Below the pieces are notes generated by a model that did not search any database, was not told the origin of the DNA, and saw only the letters and a program-made list of their open reading frames with translations. Below, one piece after another: positions 1-6,226 of a stretch of 8,939 bases of DNA. Position numbers and translations under genes: made by a program. This DNA comes from Lonsdalea britannica. GTDB lineage: Bacteria > Pseudomonadota > Gammaproteobacteria > Enterobacterales > Enterobacteriaceae. Each line of letters opens with the position of its first letter. Position 1 is the first letter of the stretch. The stretch spans positions 1 through 8,939 of the forward strand of contig NZ_CAMKXG010000145.1 in assembly GCF_946477055.1 (NCBI RefSeq), read 5' to 3'.

Positions 1-1
1 A

Positions 2-35
2 GTCTCGTGGGCTCGGAGATGTGTATAAGAGACAG
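2..35 (+). other. Nextera/Tn5 sequencing adapter (not genomic)
   Basis: These 34 bases match the Illumina Nextera read-2 transposase adapter as I know it. Its 3' part, positions 17-35, is the 19-base Tn5 mosaic end AGATGTGTATAAGAGACAG. Adapter sits at the very start of the contig and real sequence begins at about 36. This is assembly or trimming contamination, not a natural transposon end: there is no transposase gene, no second end and no target duplication in view. Confidence 0.97.
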
Positions 36-501
36 TTCCTACAATGCTGACCATCGAAAATGACGCAATCACCGTCGCCAACATTTTTCCGCGCAAGTTA
101 GCTGGCGCATGGTTTATCAATAAACTTATCCCTACCCCCATTGTTGTACCTCCCACCAACCCTGCGCAGAATCGGAGTGTAAGCAGAAGACTAAAACTGG
201 AGATGAATGTAGTTAAAAATGTCAGCAGGCCTAATAGCGCCATATTGACGATTAAAAAACGTTTTTTATTGAAACGACCAATCCAGTAAAAGGCGATAAC
301 TCCCGAAAGGACGGCACCAAATGTGTACATACCGGACACATATCCGGAGAAAGATACGGGAACTGAGAAATCTGCTGCCATAAAAGCAAAAACAGGGTTA
401 AACACCATATATTCCAGCGCATTAGTGAACTGGACAAAAGCCATGACAATGGCGATTCGCATAAGGGATTTATGATTAAATGTCTGTGTGATCAATGGCA
501 T
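36..501 (-). CDS. Major facilitator superfamily transporter, N-terminal part (cut at contig end)
   Basis: Reading the minus strand from the ATG at 499-501 gives 155 genomic codons (down to 37) without a stop. The protein is very hydrophobic, with predicted membrane helices at about residues 14-40, 50-73, 82-100, 102-125 and from 138 on, the layout of the N-terminal half of a 12-helix MFS carrier. The loop after helix 2 (residues 71-84, G75-R76 then N78-K79-K80-R81) is a degenerate MFS motif A in which the usual Asp and second Gly are replaced. R110-x3-G114 in helix 4 resembles motif B. The family exports or imports small solutes by proton coupling across the inner membrane; the substrate cannot be told. 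Gene order, divergent from a LysR regulator, suggests regulation by it. The C-terminal half is missing, and reading on into the adapter would add a false tail. Confidence 0.85.
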
Positions 502-604
502 AGCTAACTACCTAAGGATAAAAGATATCCCAGCTTAACTGCTATCAATGATGTTCACTATATGGTAAAAATGGCACTTATTGTTATCATATGTGGGATA
601 GTTA
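502..604. promoter_or_regulatory. Divergent promoter region between MFS and LysR genes
   Basis: This AT-rich 103-base gap must drive both divergent genes. Seen directly: TTCAC-N5-GGTAA at 554-568, which has the T-N11-A spacing of a LysR-type binding box but only partial dyad symmetry (3 of 5 pairs), and a possible extended -10 for the LysR gene, TGTTATCAT at 582-590, with no good -35. Start-site spacing would leave a very short leader. LysR regulators commonly bind between themselves and a divergent target; that this one does so is inferred. Confidence 0.4.
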
Positions 605-1522
605 ATGCGTTCGGTTCTTGATTTTAATACCCTGAAAGTGTTCATTGCTGTGGTTGAAAGAGAAAGTTTTGTCGGGGCATCTAAAGTCCTCGAAATGCCG
701 AGATCAAATGTCAGTCGTTGTATCTCTCAGTTAGAAGAAAAACTGAATCTTCAGCTTATTGAACGCAGCACCCGCCATATGAAACTCACCCAGGCGGGAC
801 ACCTACTTTATACCCGCGCAAAACCACTACTAGAGGCGCTTGAGCAAACTGAGACAGAATTAACGTTGCGGCAAATGCAGTTCAAGGGCCCATTACGTCT
901 CTGTATTCCCAATGAAGTAGGTCCTGCATTACTGGGATCGGTTATTGCCGATTTCGCCTGTCAGTACCCAGATTTGGAGATCAGCTGCGTCACAAATTTG
1001 TCAGGTTTTGAATCCCTGCGAGATGATCTGGATTTAGCCATCATTGTGACCCGTGGTCAGATGGATGACAGTGATTACATAGCCCGTCATCTGGTGACTA
1101 TTCCTTGCACCATTGTTGCGGCCCCCTCCGTCATTGAGCGTTATGGCACCCCTTCGCATATCCAGCAATTTGAAGAATTACCCTGCATTACAACGGTGAG
1201 TGCACTCAAAGGTGCGCCATGGCAGTTCGTCAATATGAAAGGGGGATTCGAGACAATTAAGGTCAAAGGGCATTATCGGGTTAACAGCGGAGAGATGGCT
1301 GGGCGAGCTGCGTTAGCCGGTGTCGGTTTTGCCATTCTATCTAAACAAGCCTGCCAGCCCTTCATCAGCGATGGCCGGTTAATAGAAGTGGAGCTTGAAC
1401 AATCGGCAGCCCCATTGCAATTGTTCGCCGTTTATTCCAATCGTCGTTACTTGCCCGCTAAAACCAGAGCGCTCATTGATTTCATCCATCAGGAATTGAG
1501 TCAGAGACATTCAATGGATTAA
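605..1522 (+). CDS. LysR-family transcriptional regulator
   Basis: The 305-residue length is normal for LysR-type regulators. Residues about 7-65 form the winged helix-turn-helix, with the typical run FxAVVERESFVGAS-KVLEMPRSNVSRCISQLEEKL-LQLIERSTR ending in LTQAG. Residues about 95-300 are the two-lobed periplasmic-binding-like effector domain (GPLRLCIPNEVG start, GVGFAILS near the end). It should act as a cytoplasmic tetramer that binds DNA and responds to a small ligand. The start at 605 places the helix-turn-helix at the usual distance from the N-terminus; the ribosome site (GGGA near 595) is weak. The divergent MFS transporter is the likely target. It resembles the large CrgA/AaeR-like branch of the family, but the ligand is unknown. 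Confidence 0.93.
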   Translation: MRSVLDFNTLKVFIAVVERESFVGASKVLEMPRSNVSRCISQLEEKLNLQLIERSTRHMKLTQAGHLLYTRAKPLLEALEQTETELTLRQMQFKGPLRLCIPNEVGPALLGSVIADFACQYPDLEISCVTNLSGFESLRDDLDLAIIVTRGQMDDSDYIARHLVTIPCTIVAAPSVIERYGTPSHIQQFEELPCITTVSALKGAPWQFVNMKGGFETIKVKGHYRVNSGEMAGRAALAGVGFAILSKQACQPFISDGRLIEVELEQSAAPLQLFAVYSNRRYLPAKTRALIDFIHQELSQRHSMD

Positions 1523-1525
1523 GGT

Positions 1526-1591
1526 TAAAAATGGGCTTGGCATAGAATGGTTCTTGATATTCAAAACCAGCTTAAATATCAAAGCCAAGCC
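1526..1591 (-). terminator. Long bulged hairpin, probable terminator of the NTF2-like gene
   Basis: GGCTTGGC (1534-1541) pairs perfectly with GCCAAGCC (1584-1591), and inside it TTGATAT (1554-1560) pairs with ATATCAA (1576-1582). On the minus strand the outer stem is followed by CA and then TTTTT (1530-1526), as in a Rho-independent terminator. On the plus strand no T run follows. It therefore better fits the NTF2-like gene, whose stop is about 95 bases away, although it lies just past the LysR stop. The 12-base one-sided bulge makes it atypical. Confidence 0.45.
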
Positions 1592-1604
1592 GAGATCTGC
1601 CCGT

Positions 1605-1638
1605 CGACAGTTTAAATTTCAACCGGATGAAACTGTCG
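1605..1638. repeat. Perfect 9-bp inverted repeat between convergent genes
   Basis: CGACAGTTT (1605-1613) and AAACTGTCG (1630-1638) are perfect complements separated by 16 bases. No T tract follows on either strand. It lies in the 164-base space between the convergent LysR and NTF2-like genes, so it could be an RNA 3'-end structure for the minus-strand transcript or a protein-binding site; the sequence alone does not decide. Confidence 0.5.
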
Positions 1639-1686
1639 AATAGTTCTGGCGTTTTAGTCCCATCGCCTAGTTTTATAATCTTTCAG

Positions 1687-2079
1687 TCAACTCCGACTGC
1701 CGAGATTTCGATCACTGTTCTCGCCATAAATCATTCGTGTCAGCTCCTGGCAACTGACAATCTTGTCTGACGACAAACGATAGTGGGCTAATATTTCAAA
1801 TAGACTGTCCCTGCCCTCGCCTTTTTCTACCTTGACCTCATGATGCGTAAAAACAGTTTCGCCCTCGGCAACAATAGACAGCACTGAAAGAGTCATACGT
1901 CTGGTTTTCGTTTTGAGTAAGCCCATATGTTTGACAAACTCATCATAGCCAAGATGTTTACCATCAACCTGTTGCTGATAATCGGGAGAAAAATAAACGG
2001 CGATTCTCTCTTCATTGTGCTCGGGATTATTGATGATTTCTTGCAAGGCATTCATCACGATCTGACACATGTTCTTCAT
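1687..2079 (-). CDS. NTF2/SnoaL-like small protein
   Basis: This 130-residue protein has the size and pattern of the NTF2-like superfamily (SnoaL-like branch), single-domain cone-shaped folds that usually dimerise. Seen: an N-terminal helix region with EERIAVYFSPDYQQQVDGK (residues about 23-41), a helix with GYDEFVKHMGLLK (44-56), then beta-strand segments RMTLSVLSIVAEGETVFTHHEVKV (61-84) and DSLFEILAHYRLSSDKIVSCQELTRMI (91-117), which match the usual end of the fold. The family includes isomerases, cyclases and many proteins of unknown role; no catalytic Asp/His set can be assigned here. The start is supported by a strong AGGAG site 7 bases before the ATG. There is no signal peptide, so it is cytoplasmic. 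It is divergent from an AraC-family regulator, which may control it. Confidence 0.8.
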   Translation of the reverse strand: MKNMCQIVMNALQEIINNPEHNEERIAVYFSPDYQQQVDGKHLGYDEFVKHMGLLKTKTRRMTLSVLSIVAEGETVFTHHEVKVEKGEGRDSLFEILAHYRLSSDKIVSCQELTRMIYGENSDRNLGSRS

Positions 2080-2176
2080 TGAATTCTCCTGACTGTGAAC
2101 AAACCCAGTCTACATAACATCCCAGATCGCTTATTATCGTTATTTGGACATGATATACGGTTAATCAGCCATTCCG
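2080..2176. promoter_or_regulatory. Divergent control region between NTF2-like and AraC-family genes
   Basis: This 97-base gap holds the promoters of both genes. A 10-base imperfect direct repeat, ATCGCTTATT then ATCGTTATTT (about 2127-2146, 7 of 10 identical), lies in the middle and could be a regulator half-site pair, but this is weak. Toward the NTF2-like gene there is a clear AGGAG ribosome site; the AraC-family side has no recognisable ribosome site before its ATG. Confidence 0.35.
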
Positions 2177-2911
2177 ATGCAAGCAAAAACATTCGAATAT
2201 AAGCAGCCGCATTCAACGCCTTGGCATGAGCATGAGTCAGGCCAACTTTATTGGCTCAGCGATGGCGTTATTGTGATTGAAACATCAATAGCGCAGTGGA
2301 CCGTCACCCCCGGTTCTGTCGGATGGTTTCCTGCAGGCCTGAAACATAAAGCCTGGGTTCCAGCCACGGCCAAAGGGAGAAGTCTTTACCTCGCTGCCGC
2401 GTCGTCCATCGAATTGCCCTCTCAGCCGGGTATTTACGGCGCAGATAGCTTTGTTTTGGGGCTTTTAGAACGCGTTTTCAGAGAAACTCATGCCACGCCC
2501 TCTGACGACTACCGGAATAATCTTCTGACGTTACTGGGCCACGAAATAGCCCGAAGCGACGAACTGCCTCTGCACTTAACGTTTCCCGTCGATCGCCGTG
2601 CTCGCAACGTCGCTAATGCGTTATTGAACAATCCCGGGTGCGCCTGGGATCAGACTCAGTTAGCTCAACAATGGGGACTCAGCGTACGCAGCTTAAGCCG
2701 GCTATTTCGTCAACAGACCGGCCTGAGCTTTAGCCAATGGCGGCAACAGGCGAAAATCATTGTGTCTTTGCGATGGGTTCTTGCGGGATTATCAATCAGC
2801 GACGTTGCGCTGATGAGCGGTTATAGCAATGTAAGTGCTTATATCGAGGCATTTCGTCAGCGTTTTGGCCAGACACCGGGTCAGCTTCAAGCCAGCAAAA
2901 TCGGTCGTTAA
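2177..2911 (+). CDS. AraC-family transcriptional regulator, NimR-like
   Basis: This 244-residue regulator has an N-terminal cupin-type sensing domain (about residues 10-75: HEHESGQLYWLSDG, then TPGSVGWFPAGLKHKAW) and a C-terminal AraC DNA-binding domain (about 140-238) with two helix-turn-helix units near 160-181 and 206-230. The second carries the family signature ISDVALMSGYSNVSAYIEAF-RQRFGQTPGQ. Overall pattern, including SFSQWRQQAKI-SLRWVLAGLS, recalls E. coli NimR (YeaM), which represses a nearby MFS exporter. Here no exporter is adjacent on this side; the divergent neighbour is the NTF2-like gene, the natural candidate target. The ATG lacks a clear Shine-Dalgarno sequence, which suggests low expression or a wrong start, although the cupin domain is complete from this start. 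The ligand is unknown. Confidence 0.9.
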   Translation: MQAKTFEYKQPHSTPWHEHESGQLYWLSDGVIVIETSIAQWTVTPGSVGWFPAGLKHKAWVPATAKGRSLYLAAASSIELPSQPGIYGADSFVLGLLERVFRETHATPSDDYRNNLLTLLGHEIARSDELPLHLTFPVDRRARNVANALLNNPGCAWDQTQLAQQWGLSVRSLSRLFRQQTGLSFSQWRQQAKIIVSLRWVLAGLSISDVALMSGYSNVSAYIEAFRQRFGQTPGQLQASKIGR

Positions 2912-2938
2912 AAGCTAACGTGCTTGCTCTGCAAGGGT

Positions 2939-2973
2939 AAAAAAAAGCCAGCGATGACTTCAATCGCTGGCTT
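2939..2973 (-). terminator. Rho-independent terminator of the chemoreceptor gene
   Basis: AAGCCAGCGAT (2945-2955) and ATCGCTGGCTT (2963-2973) form a perfect 11-bp stem with a 7-base loop. Read on the minus strand, the stem runs into eight T residues (2946-2939). It lies 28 bases past the stop of the chemoreceptor gene. The plus-strand side has no proper T run, so it mainly serves the minus strand, though the hairpin could also help define the 3' end of the convergent AraC-family transcript. Confidence 0.92.
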
Positions 2974-3000
2974 GAATAAAGACCCATACTCAGTGAAAAA

Positions 3001-4626
3001 TCAGTTCAACGTAAATCGCGCGACGCCCTGATTCAAACGTTCAGCCTGCTGTTCCAGCGACATGGCCGACGCGGACGCATCCAACACCAACGCGGCGTTT
3101 TGCTGAGTAACGTGATCCATCTCGGAAACGGCCAGGGACACCTGGTTGATACCGCTGCTTTGCTCATCGGAGGCCAGCGCAATTTCACTCATGATGCTGG
3201 TGACGTTGTTGATCTCAGAGACAATCTGCTTCATCGCATTGCCCGCGCTGTTAGCGAGATCCGCCCCTTCTTTCACGCCGGTTTCAGAATCGTTGATCAG
3301 GCGGGTGATGTCCGTGGCAGCATTGGCGCTGCGCTGAGCCAAACTACGCACCTCGGCGGCCACAACGGCAAAACCTTTACCCTGTTCACCCGCGCGTGCG
3401 GCTTCCACCGCGGCGTTAAGCGCCAGAATGTTGGTTTGGAAAGCAATGCTGTTAATCAGCGCGATGATCTCGGAAATCTTGTCTGAGCTGCGAGTGATTT
3501 TCACCATCGACGCAACAACGCGATCCACAATTTCACCCCCTTCCGTCGCCTTTTTAGAGGTATTGCTGACGACTGTCCGGGCATGATGCGCATTATCGGT
3601 ATTCTGTTTTACCGTCGCCGTCAGCTGTTCCATGCTTGCTGCCGTTTCCGCCAGAGCCGCAGCCTGCTGCTCGGTGCGCGCGGACAGATCGGTATTGCCT
3701 GCGGCAATCTTGCTGGAGCTGCTGTAAATGGACGCGGCGCTGTCACGCACAGAAAAAACAGTGTCATAGAGCGACTGCTGCATCTGCTGGATATTACTGC
3801 CCAAAACACCGATTTCATTTTCACCTGTGGGAATGCTGGGCTGTGTTAAATCCCCATGTGCAATGGCCTGAATACGAGAGACCCAATAGCGAGTAGGATT
3901 AATAATAACGCGATGAATAATAATAAAGGTCATAAAGACCAGTGCGAGCGTTAATACAAATGACGCGCCCATCAAAATATAACTCAGCCGTGAATTGCTT
4001 TGAGCATTTTCGTTGATCGCCTTTTCTCTTTCGACACGATACAAATACGAGGCTTTCAACGGCACATCATATTTAACGTCTAAATCATCAACGACATCAG
4101 ACTCAAAATTATTGATTTCCTGAGCCGTACCTGTTTTAGCCAGATTAAACATCGGGGTAATACCGGTGTTAATGTAATCGTTATATCGGCTTTCCAATTC
4201 ACGATCGCGAGCGAGCTCGGATTCCGCACGATTGCTGCGTTTGATGTAGCCGTTGAACATTTGCTGCGACATCGCGAGGCGCATTTCCGCCGCGCTCATG
4301 CTGGCGTTGTAACGATCCATCTGTCCGTTATTTCTGCTGTTCGCGGCATGCATAAGGTTCATTCGCGCCGCACGCATATGGTTGGCACTGTCAACCAACT
4401 CCATACGCACGTTCAGTTCCCGATTGGAGTCATCGAGGGATAACTTGCCTTGCCACAAGAAGTAGGACGCCGTGCCAATCGCCGCGGCGAATAACACTAA
4501 AACGACGGAGAAGACAAGCACGAAGAGCGGAGTTAATCGTAGATTTTGCCCACCACGCCGCGCAACGTTTTCCCTTCCGGTCGAATTCCCTTCGACTGGT
4601 ACCAATGCATTAAGGTCATGACTCAT
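3001..4626 (-). CDS. Methyl-accepting chemotaxis protein (Tar/Tsr-like membrane receptor)
   Basis: This 541-residue receptor has a cytoplasmic lead of about 30 residues, membrane helix 1 (about 31-55), a periplasmic four-helix-type sensor (about 56-212), membrane helix 2 (about 214-237), a HAMP linker (about 238-290) and a long cytoplasmic signalling coiled coil. The tip at about 385-435 carries the near-invariant [20 protein letters not shown] and [22 protein letters not shown] that contact CheA and CheW. Methylation helices lie near 317-342 and 485-514. R85 and R88 on sensor helix 1 resemble the ligand-contact arginines of the Tar/Tsr family, but the ligand cannot be named. The C-terminus ends ARFTLN, without the NWETF-type tail that tethers CheR and CheB. 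No other chemotaxis gene is near. A sigma-28-like promoter precedes it and a terminator follows, so it is a single-gene unit. Confidence 0.96.
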   Translation of the reverse strand: MSHDLNALVPVEGNSTGRENVARRGGQNLRLTPLFVLVFSVVLVLFAAAIGTASYFLWQGKLSLDDSNRELNVRMELVDSANHMRAARMNLMHAANSRNNGQMDRYNASMSAAEMRLAMSQQMFNGYIKRSNRAESELARDRELESRYNDYINTGITPMFNLAKTGTAQEINNFESDVVDDLDVKYDVPLKASYLYRVEREKAINENAQSNSRLSYILMGASFVLTLALVFMTFIIIHRVIINPTRYWVSRIQAIAHGDLTQPSIPTGENEIGVLGSNIQQMQQSLYDTVFSVRDSAASIYSSSSKIAAGNTDLSARTEQQAAALAETAASMEQLTATVKQNTDNAHHARTVVSNTSKKATEGGEIVDRVVASMVKITRSSDKISEIIALINSIAFQTNILALNAAVEAARAGEQGKGFAVVAAEVRSLAQRSANAATDITRLINDSETGVKEGADLANSAGNAMKQIVSEINNVTSIMSEIALASDEQSSGINQVSLAVSEMDHVTQQNAALVLDASASAMSLEQQAERLNQGVARFTLN

Positions 4627-4689
4627 ATTATTTTCTCACAATTTTAAATATTTCGGCTCGGTTCAAGACGTGGAATATTTCCTGAATCA

Positions 4690-4716
4690 GTATCGGCATT
4701 TAGTGGAGGAAATTGA
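4690..4716 (-). promoter_or_regulatory. Candidate sigma-28 (FliA) promoter for the chemoreceptor
   Basis: Read on the minus strand, TCAATTTC (4716-4709), an 11-base spacer and GCCGATAC (4697-4690) match the flagellar sigma-28 consensus TAAAGTTT-N11-GCCGATAA at 5 of 8 and 7 of 8 positions with exact spacing. Transcription would start near 4682, leaving a leader of roughly 55 bases before the receptor ATG at 4626. Receptor genes are well-known FliA targets, which makes the match credible. Confidence 0.7.
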
Positions 4717-4857
4717 TTTTTTTTCGATCAATACGATGAAAATCGCATTTTCTATCAGTCATTGTTGTTACCTGTCTCAATCAAGCCTGGCTGACATTTT
4801 TTTGTCATGAAAAAATACCTGTCGGTGTAGATTCATGGCGAAATAGCATGCCGATAT

Positions 4858-4888
4858 TTGTGAATGCCGCGATTTTTTCCACTATAAT
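4858..4888 (+). promoter_or_regulatory. Sigma-70 promoter of yjbD, decides the start codon
   Basis: A perfect TATAAT at 4883-4888 is preceded by a weak -35, TTGTGA at 4858-4863, with a long 19-base spacer. Transcription would begin near 4895, after an upstream in-frame ATG at 4848 and before the ATG at 4920. This favours the downstream start for yjbD. Confidence 0.6.
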
Positions 4889-4919
4889 GACGGTCCAATC
4901 CCCACGCGGAATGAGAGCT

Positions 4920-5186
4920 ATGCCCAGATTAACGCAGAAAGACATGACGGAAAGCGAACAACGTCAACTCAAAACCCTCCTCGACCAGGAACGAAAGAAG
5001 CACGGCCGACCGCTAACCAACTCAGAGAATAATCACATCAAGGACGAGTACATCGATAAGCTGATGCGGGAAAGGGAAACTGTTGCCAAACAAGCCCGCG
5101 CAGAAAAAAAGAAAAATAAATTCAAACCCGATACTTCCGCAACTTATCAATGGTCTGCTAATACGCATCTTCGCGGCCACCGATAA
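4920..5186 (+). CDS. yjbD: DUF3811 family protein YjbD
   Basis: The 88-residue protein starting at 4920 lines up along its whole length with E. coli YjbD as I remember it (90 residues): PRLTQKDMTESEQRQLKTLL at residues 2-21, then HGRPLTNSENN, YIDKLMRERE and the closing WSANTHLRGHR. It is hydrophilic and strongly charged, with a Lys/Arg/Glu-rich helical stretch about residues 44-68, and has no signal peptide or membrane segment. The function of the family is unknown; a nucleic-acid or ribosome partner would fit the basic composition, but that is only a guess. A longer reading from 4848 would add 24 residues with no family match and would start upstream of the TATAAT at 4883. GGAA at 4908 is the probable ribosome site. 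The gene stands alone between its own promoter and terminator. Confidence 0.93.
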   Translation: MPRLTQKDMTESEQRQLKTLLDQERKKHGRPLTNSENNHIKDEYIDKLMRERETVAKQARAEKKKNKFKPDTSATYQWSANTHLRGHR

Positions 5187-5230
5187 ATAATTATTGAGTT
5201 ATTCATTGGTTAATAATACCGAACTCAATA

Positions 5231-5280
5231 ACTAAAAAATAATGCCCCTCCTCATCACTGAAGGGGCATTATTTTTTAGT
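5231..5280 (+). terminator. Perfect 19-bp hairpin terminator after yjbD
   Basis: Bases 5231-5249 and 5262-5280 are perfect complements with a 12-base loop. The GC-rich core is GCCCC/GGGGC, flanked by A6 on the left and T6 on the right, followed by CTTTTT, so it can work in both directions. It ends the yjbD transcript 45 bases past the stop and insulates the expansin gene. Confidence 0.93.
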
Positions 5281-5357
5281 CTTTTTACATTAAGAAGAAT
5301 ACGCTTGATTTAGGCGGCCTCTCTGTTTTATAAAATTAGCGTCACCCAAACGCATTT

Positions 5358-5385
5358 ATGACAGGAAGTGGTTTTCAAATAAAAT
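5358..5385 (+). promoter_or_regulatory. Candidate sigma-70 promoter of the expansin gene
   Basis: ATGACA (5358-5363) and TAAAAT (5380-5385) each match the consensus hexamers at 5 of 6, with a 16-base spacer; the leader would be about 75 bases. A second possibility lies upstream: TTGATT (5305-5310) with TATAAA (5329-5334), 18-base spacer. The whole stretch 5281-5465 is AT-rich and holds no other gene. Confidence 0.45.
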
Positions 5386-5465
5386 GTGACCATTGAATTA
5401 TTCAACTTCTACATTTCACTTTTAATTTTTATTATTTCATCAATAACTTCATATTGGACGTGAGC

Positions 5466-6164
5466 ATGAAAAATAAAACACCATTATTAATTTCCTCATT
5501 AATATTTCTTGCATCTACCGCATTTAATAATGCGCAGGCATCTTGGGGTATCCACGACGTTTGCCGGGGCTCGGCGACAGCGACTGGCTCCGGATATTCC
5601 GGTGGCGCGTTGCTGCTGGATCCGATATCCAGCGACATGGAAATCACGGCATTAAACAGCAATCAGCTGAACTATAACGGCATCAACGCCGCGATGGCGG
5701 GTGCTTATCTGAAGGTCACCGGTCCTAAAGGCAGCACGACGGTGTATGTCACCGATATTTATCCTGAAGGCGGCGACTGTGCGCTGGATCTATCTTATAA
5801 CGCCTTTAAAAAAATAGGCGACCTGCAAGACGGCATTATTAATATCGAATGGCAATTGGTGGAAGCGCCGGTGTCAGGAAATGTTATTTATCGAATTAAA
5901 GAAGGCTCTAACCCTTATTGGGCTGCCGTCCAGGTACGCAATGCCAAATACCCCATTATCGCGATGCAGTATATGAAGGATAACAATTGGGTGACCGCGC
6001 CTAAAATGAGCTACAACCACTTTATTCTGGAAAATTTGGGAAACAAGGTCACGCAAATTAAGTTCACCGATATCAAAGGCCGCCAGTTAAAAGATGTGTT
6101 GCCGCAAATGCCGGAAAGCACGTCTCAGGCCTATATGGTCGTTGGTAACGTGCAATTGCCGTGA
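5466..6164 (+). CDS. Secreted bacterial expansin (EXLX family)
   Basis: This 232-residue protein closely follows Bacillus subtilis EXLX1 (YoaJ). A Sec signal peptide spans residues 1-25 (cut after NNAQA). Domain D1, a double-psi beta-barrel related to GH45 (about 30-133), shows TATGSGYSGGALLLDPISSD, VTDIYPEGGDCALDLS and NAFKKIGDLQDGIINIEW. D97 and D108 correspond to D71 and D82 of EXLX1. Domain D2, the CBM63 cellulose-binding domain (about 136-232), includes YRIKEGSNPYWAAVQVRN; its aromatic surface is Y151, W152 and Y183, where EXLX1 has Trp, Trp, Tyr. Expansins loosen cellulose-containing plant walls without hydrolysis and help plant colonisation. Two Cys only, C33 and C105, may form a disulfide. 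The ATG at 5466 gives a clean signal peptide; an upstream TTG at 5454 is less likely. Crossing the outer membrane, perhaps by type II secretion, is inferred. Confidence 0.95.
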   Translation: MKNKTPLLISSLIFLASTAFNNAQASWGIHDVCRGSATATGSGYSGGALLLDPISSDMEITALNSNQLNYNGINAAMAGAYLKVTGPKGSTTVYVTDIYPEGGDCALDLSYNAFKKIGDLQDGIINIEWQLVEAPVSGNVIYRIKEGSNPYWAAVQVRNAKYPIIAMQYMKDNNWVTAPKMSYNHFILENLGNKVTQIKFTDIKGRQLKDVLPQMPESTSQAYMVVGNVQLP

Positions 6165-6195
6165 TAACCGCAGATGACCAATAAGCGCGGTTATC
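6163..6195. repeat. 9-bp inverted repeat overlapping the expansin stop
   Basis: GATAACCGC (6163-6171) and GCGGTTATC (6187-6195) are perfect complements with a 15-base loop, beginning inside the TGA stop codon (6162-6164). No T tract follows, so it is a poor intrinsic terminator. It may stabilise the 3' end of the expansin message or be a terminator remnant. Confidence 0.5.
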
Positions 6196-6226
6196 GCTTA
6201 ATCGTACGCCAAACTTATCCCTGCAA

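Noticed and set aside
17..35. Tn5 mosaic end as a sign of a natural transposon
   Set aside because: It is contiguous with the remaining Nextera adapter bases at the contig start, and no transposase, partner end or target duplication is present.
44..449. Open frames on both strands (44-289 plus, 252-449 minus) as genes
   Set aside because: They overlap the MFS transporter frame on the minus strand, which has clear membrane helices and MFS-like motifs; the others are shadows.
3100..3486. A 128-codon plus-strand frame opposite the chemoreceptor
   Set aside because: It lies antisense to the most conserved signalling domain; its sequence follows from the conserved receptor codons and has no family resemblance.
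4792..4807. TGACA-T6-TGTCA inverted repeat upstream of yjbD
   Set aside because: The stem is only 5 bp around a T run, with no gene ending there to need a terminator; likely chance.
5378..5397. KdgR-like operator (AATAAAATG...) upstream of the expansin
   Set aside because: The left half fits the pectin-regulator consensus as I recall it, but the right half does not, and AT-rich DNA produces such half-sites easily.
5384..5400. CRP site suggested by TGTGA upstream of the expansin
   Set aside because: The second half after a 6-base spacer is AATTA, not TCACA; only a half-site exists.
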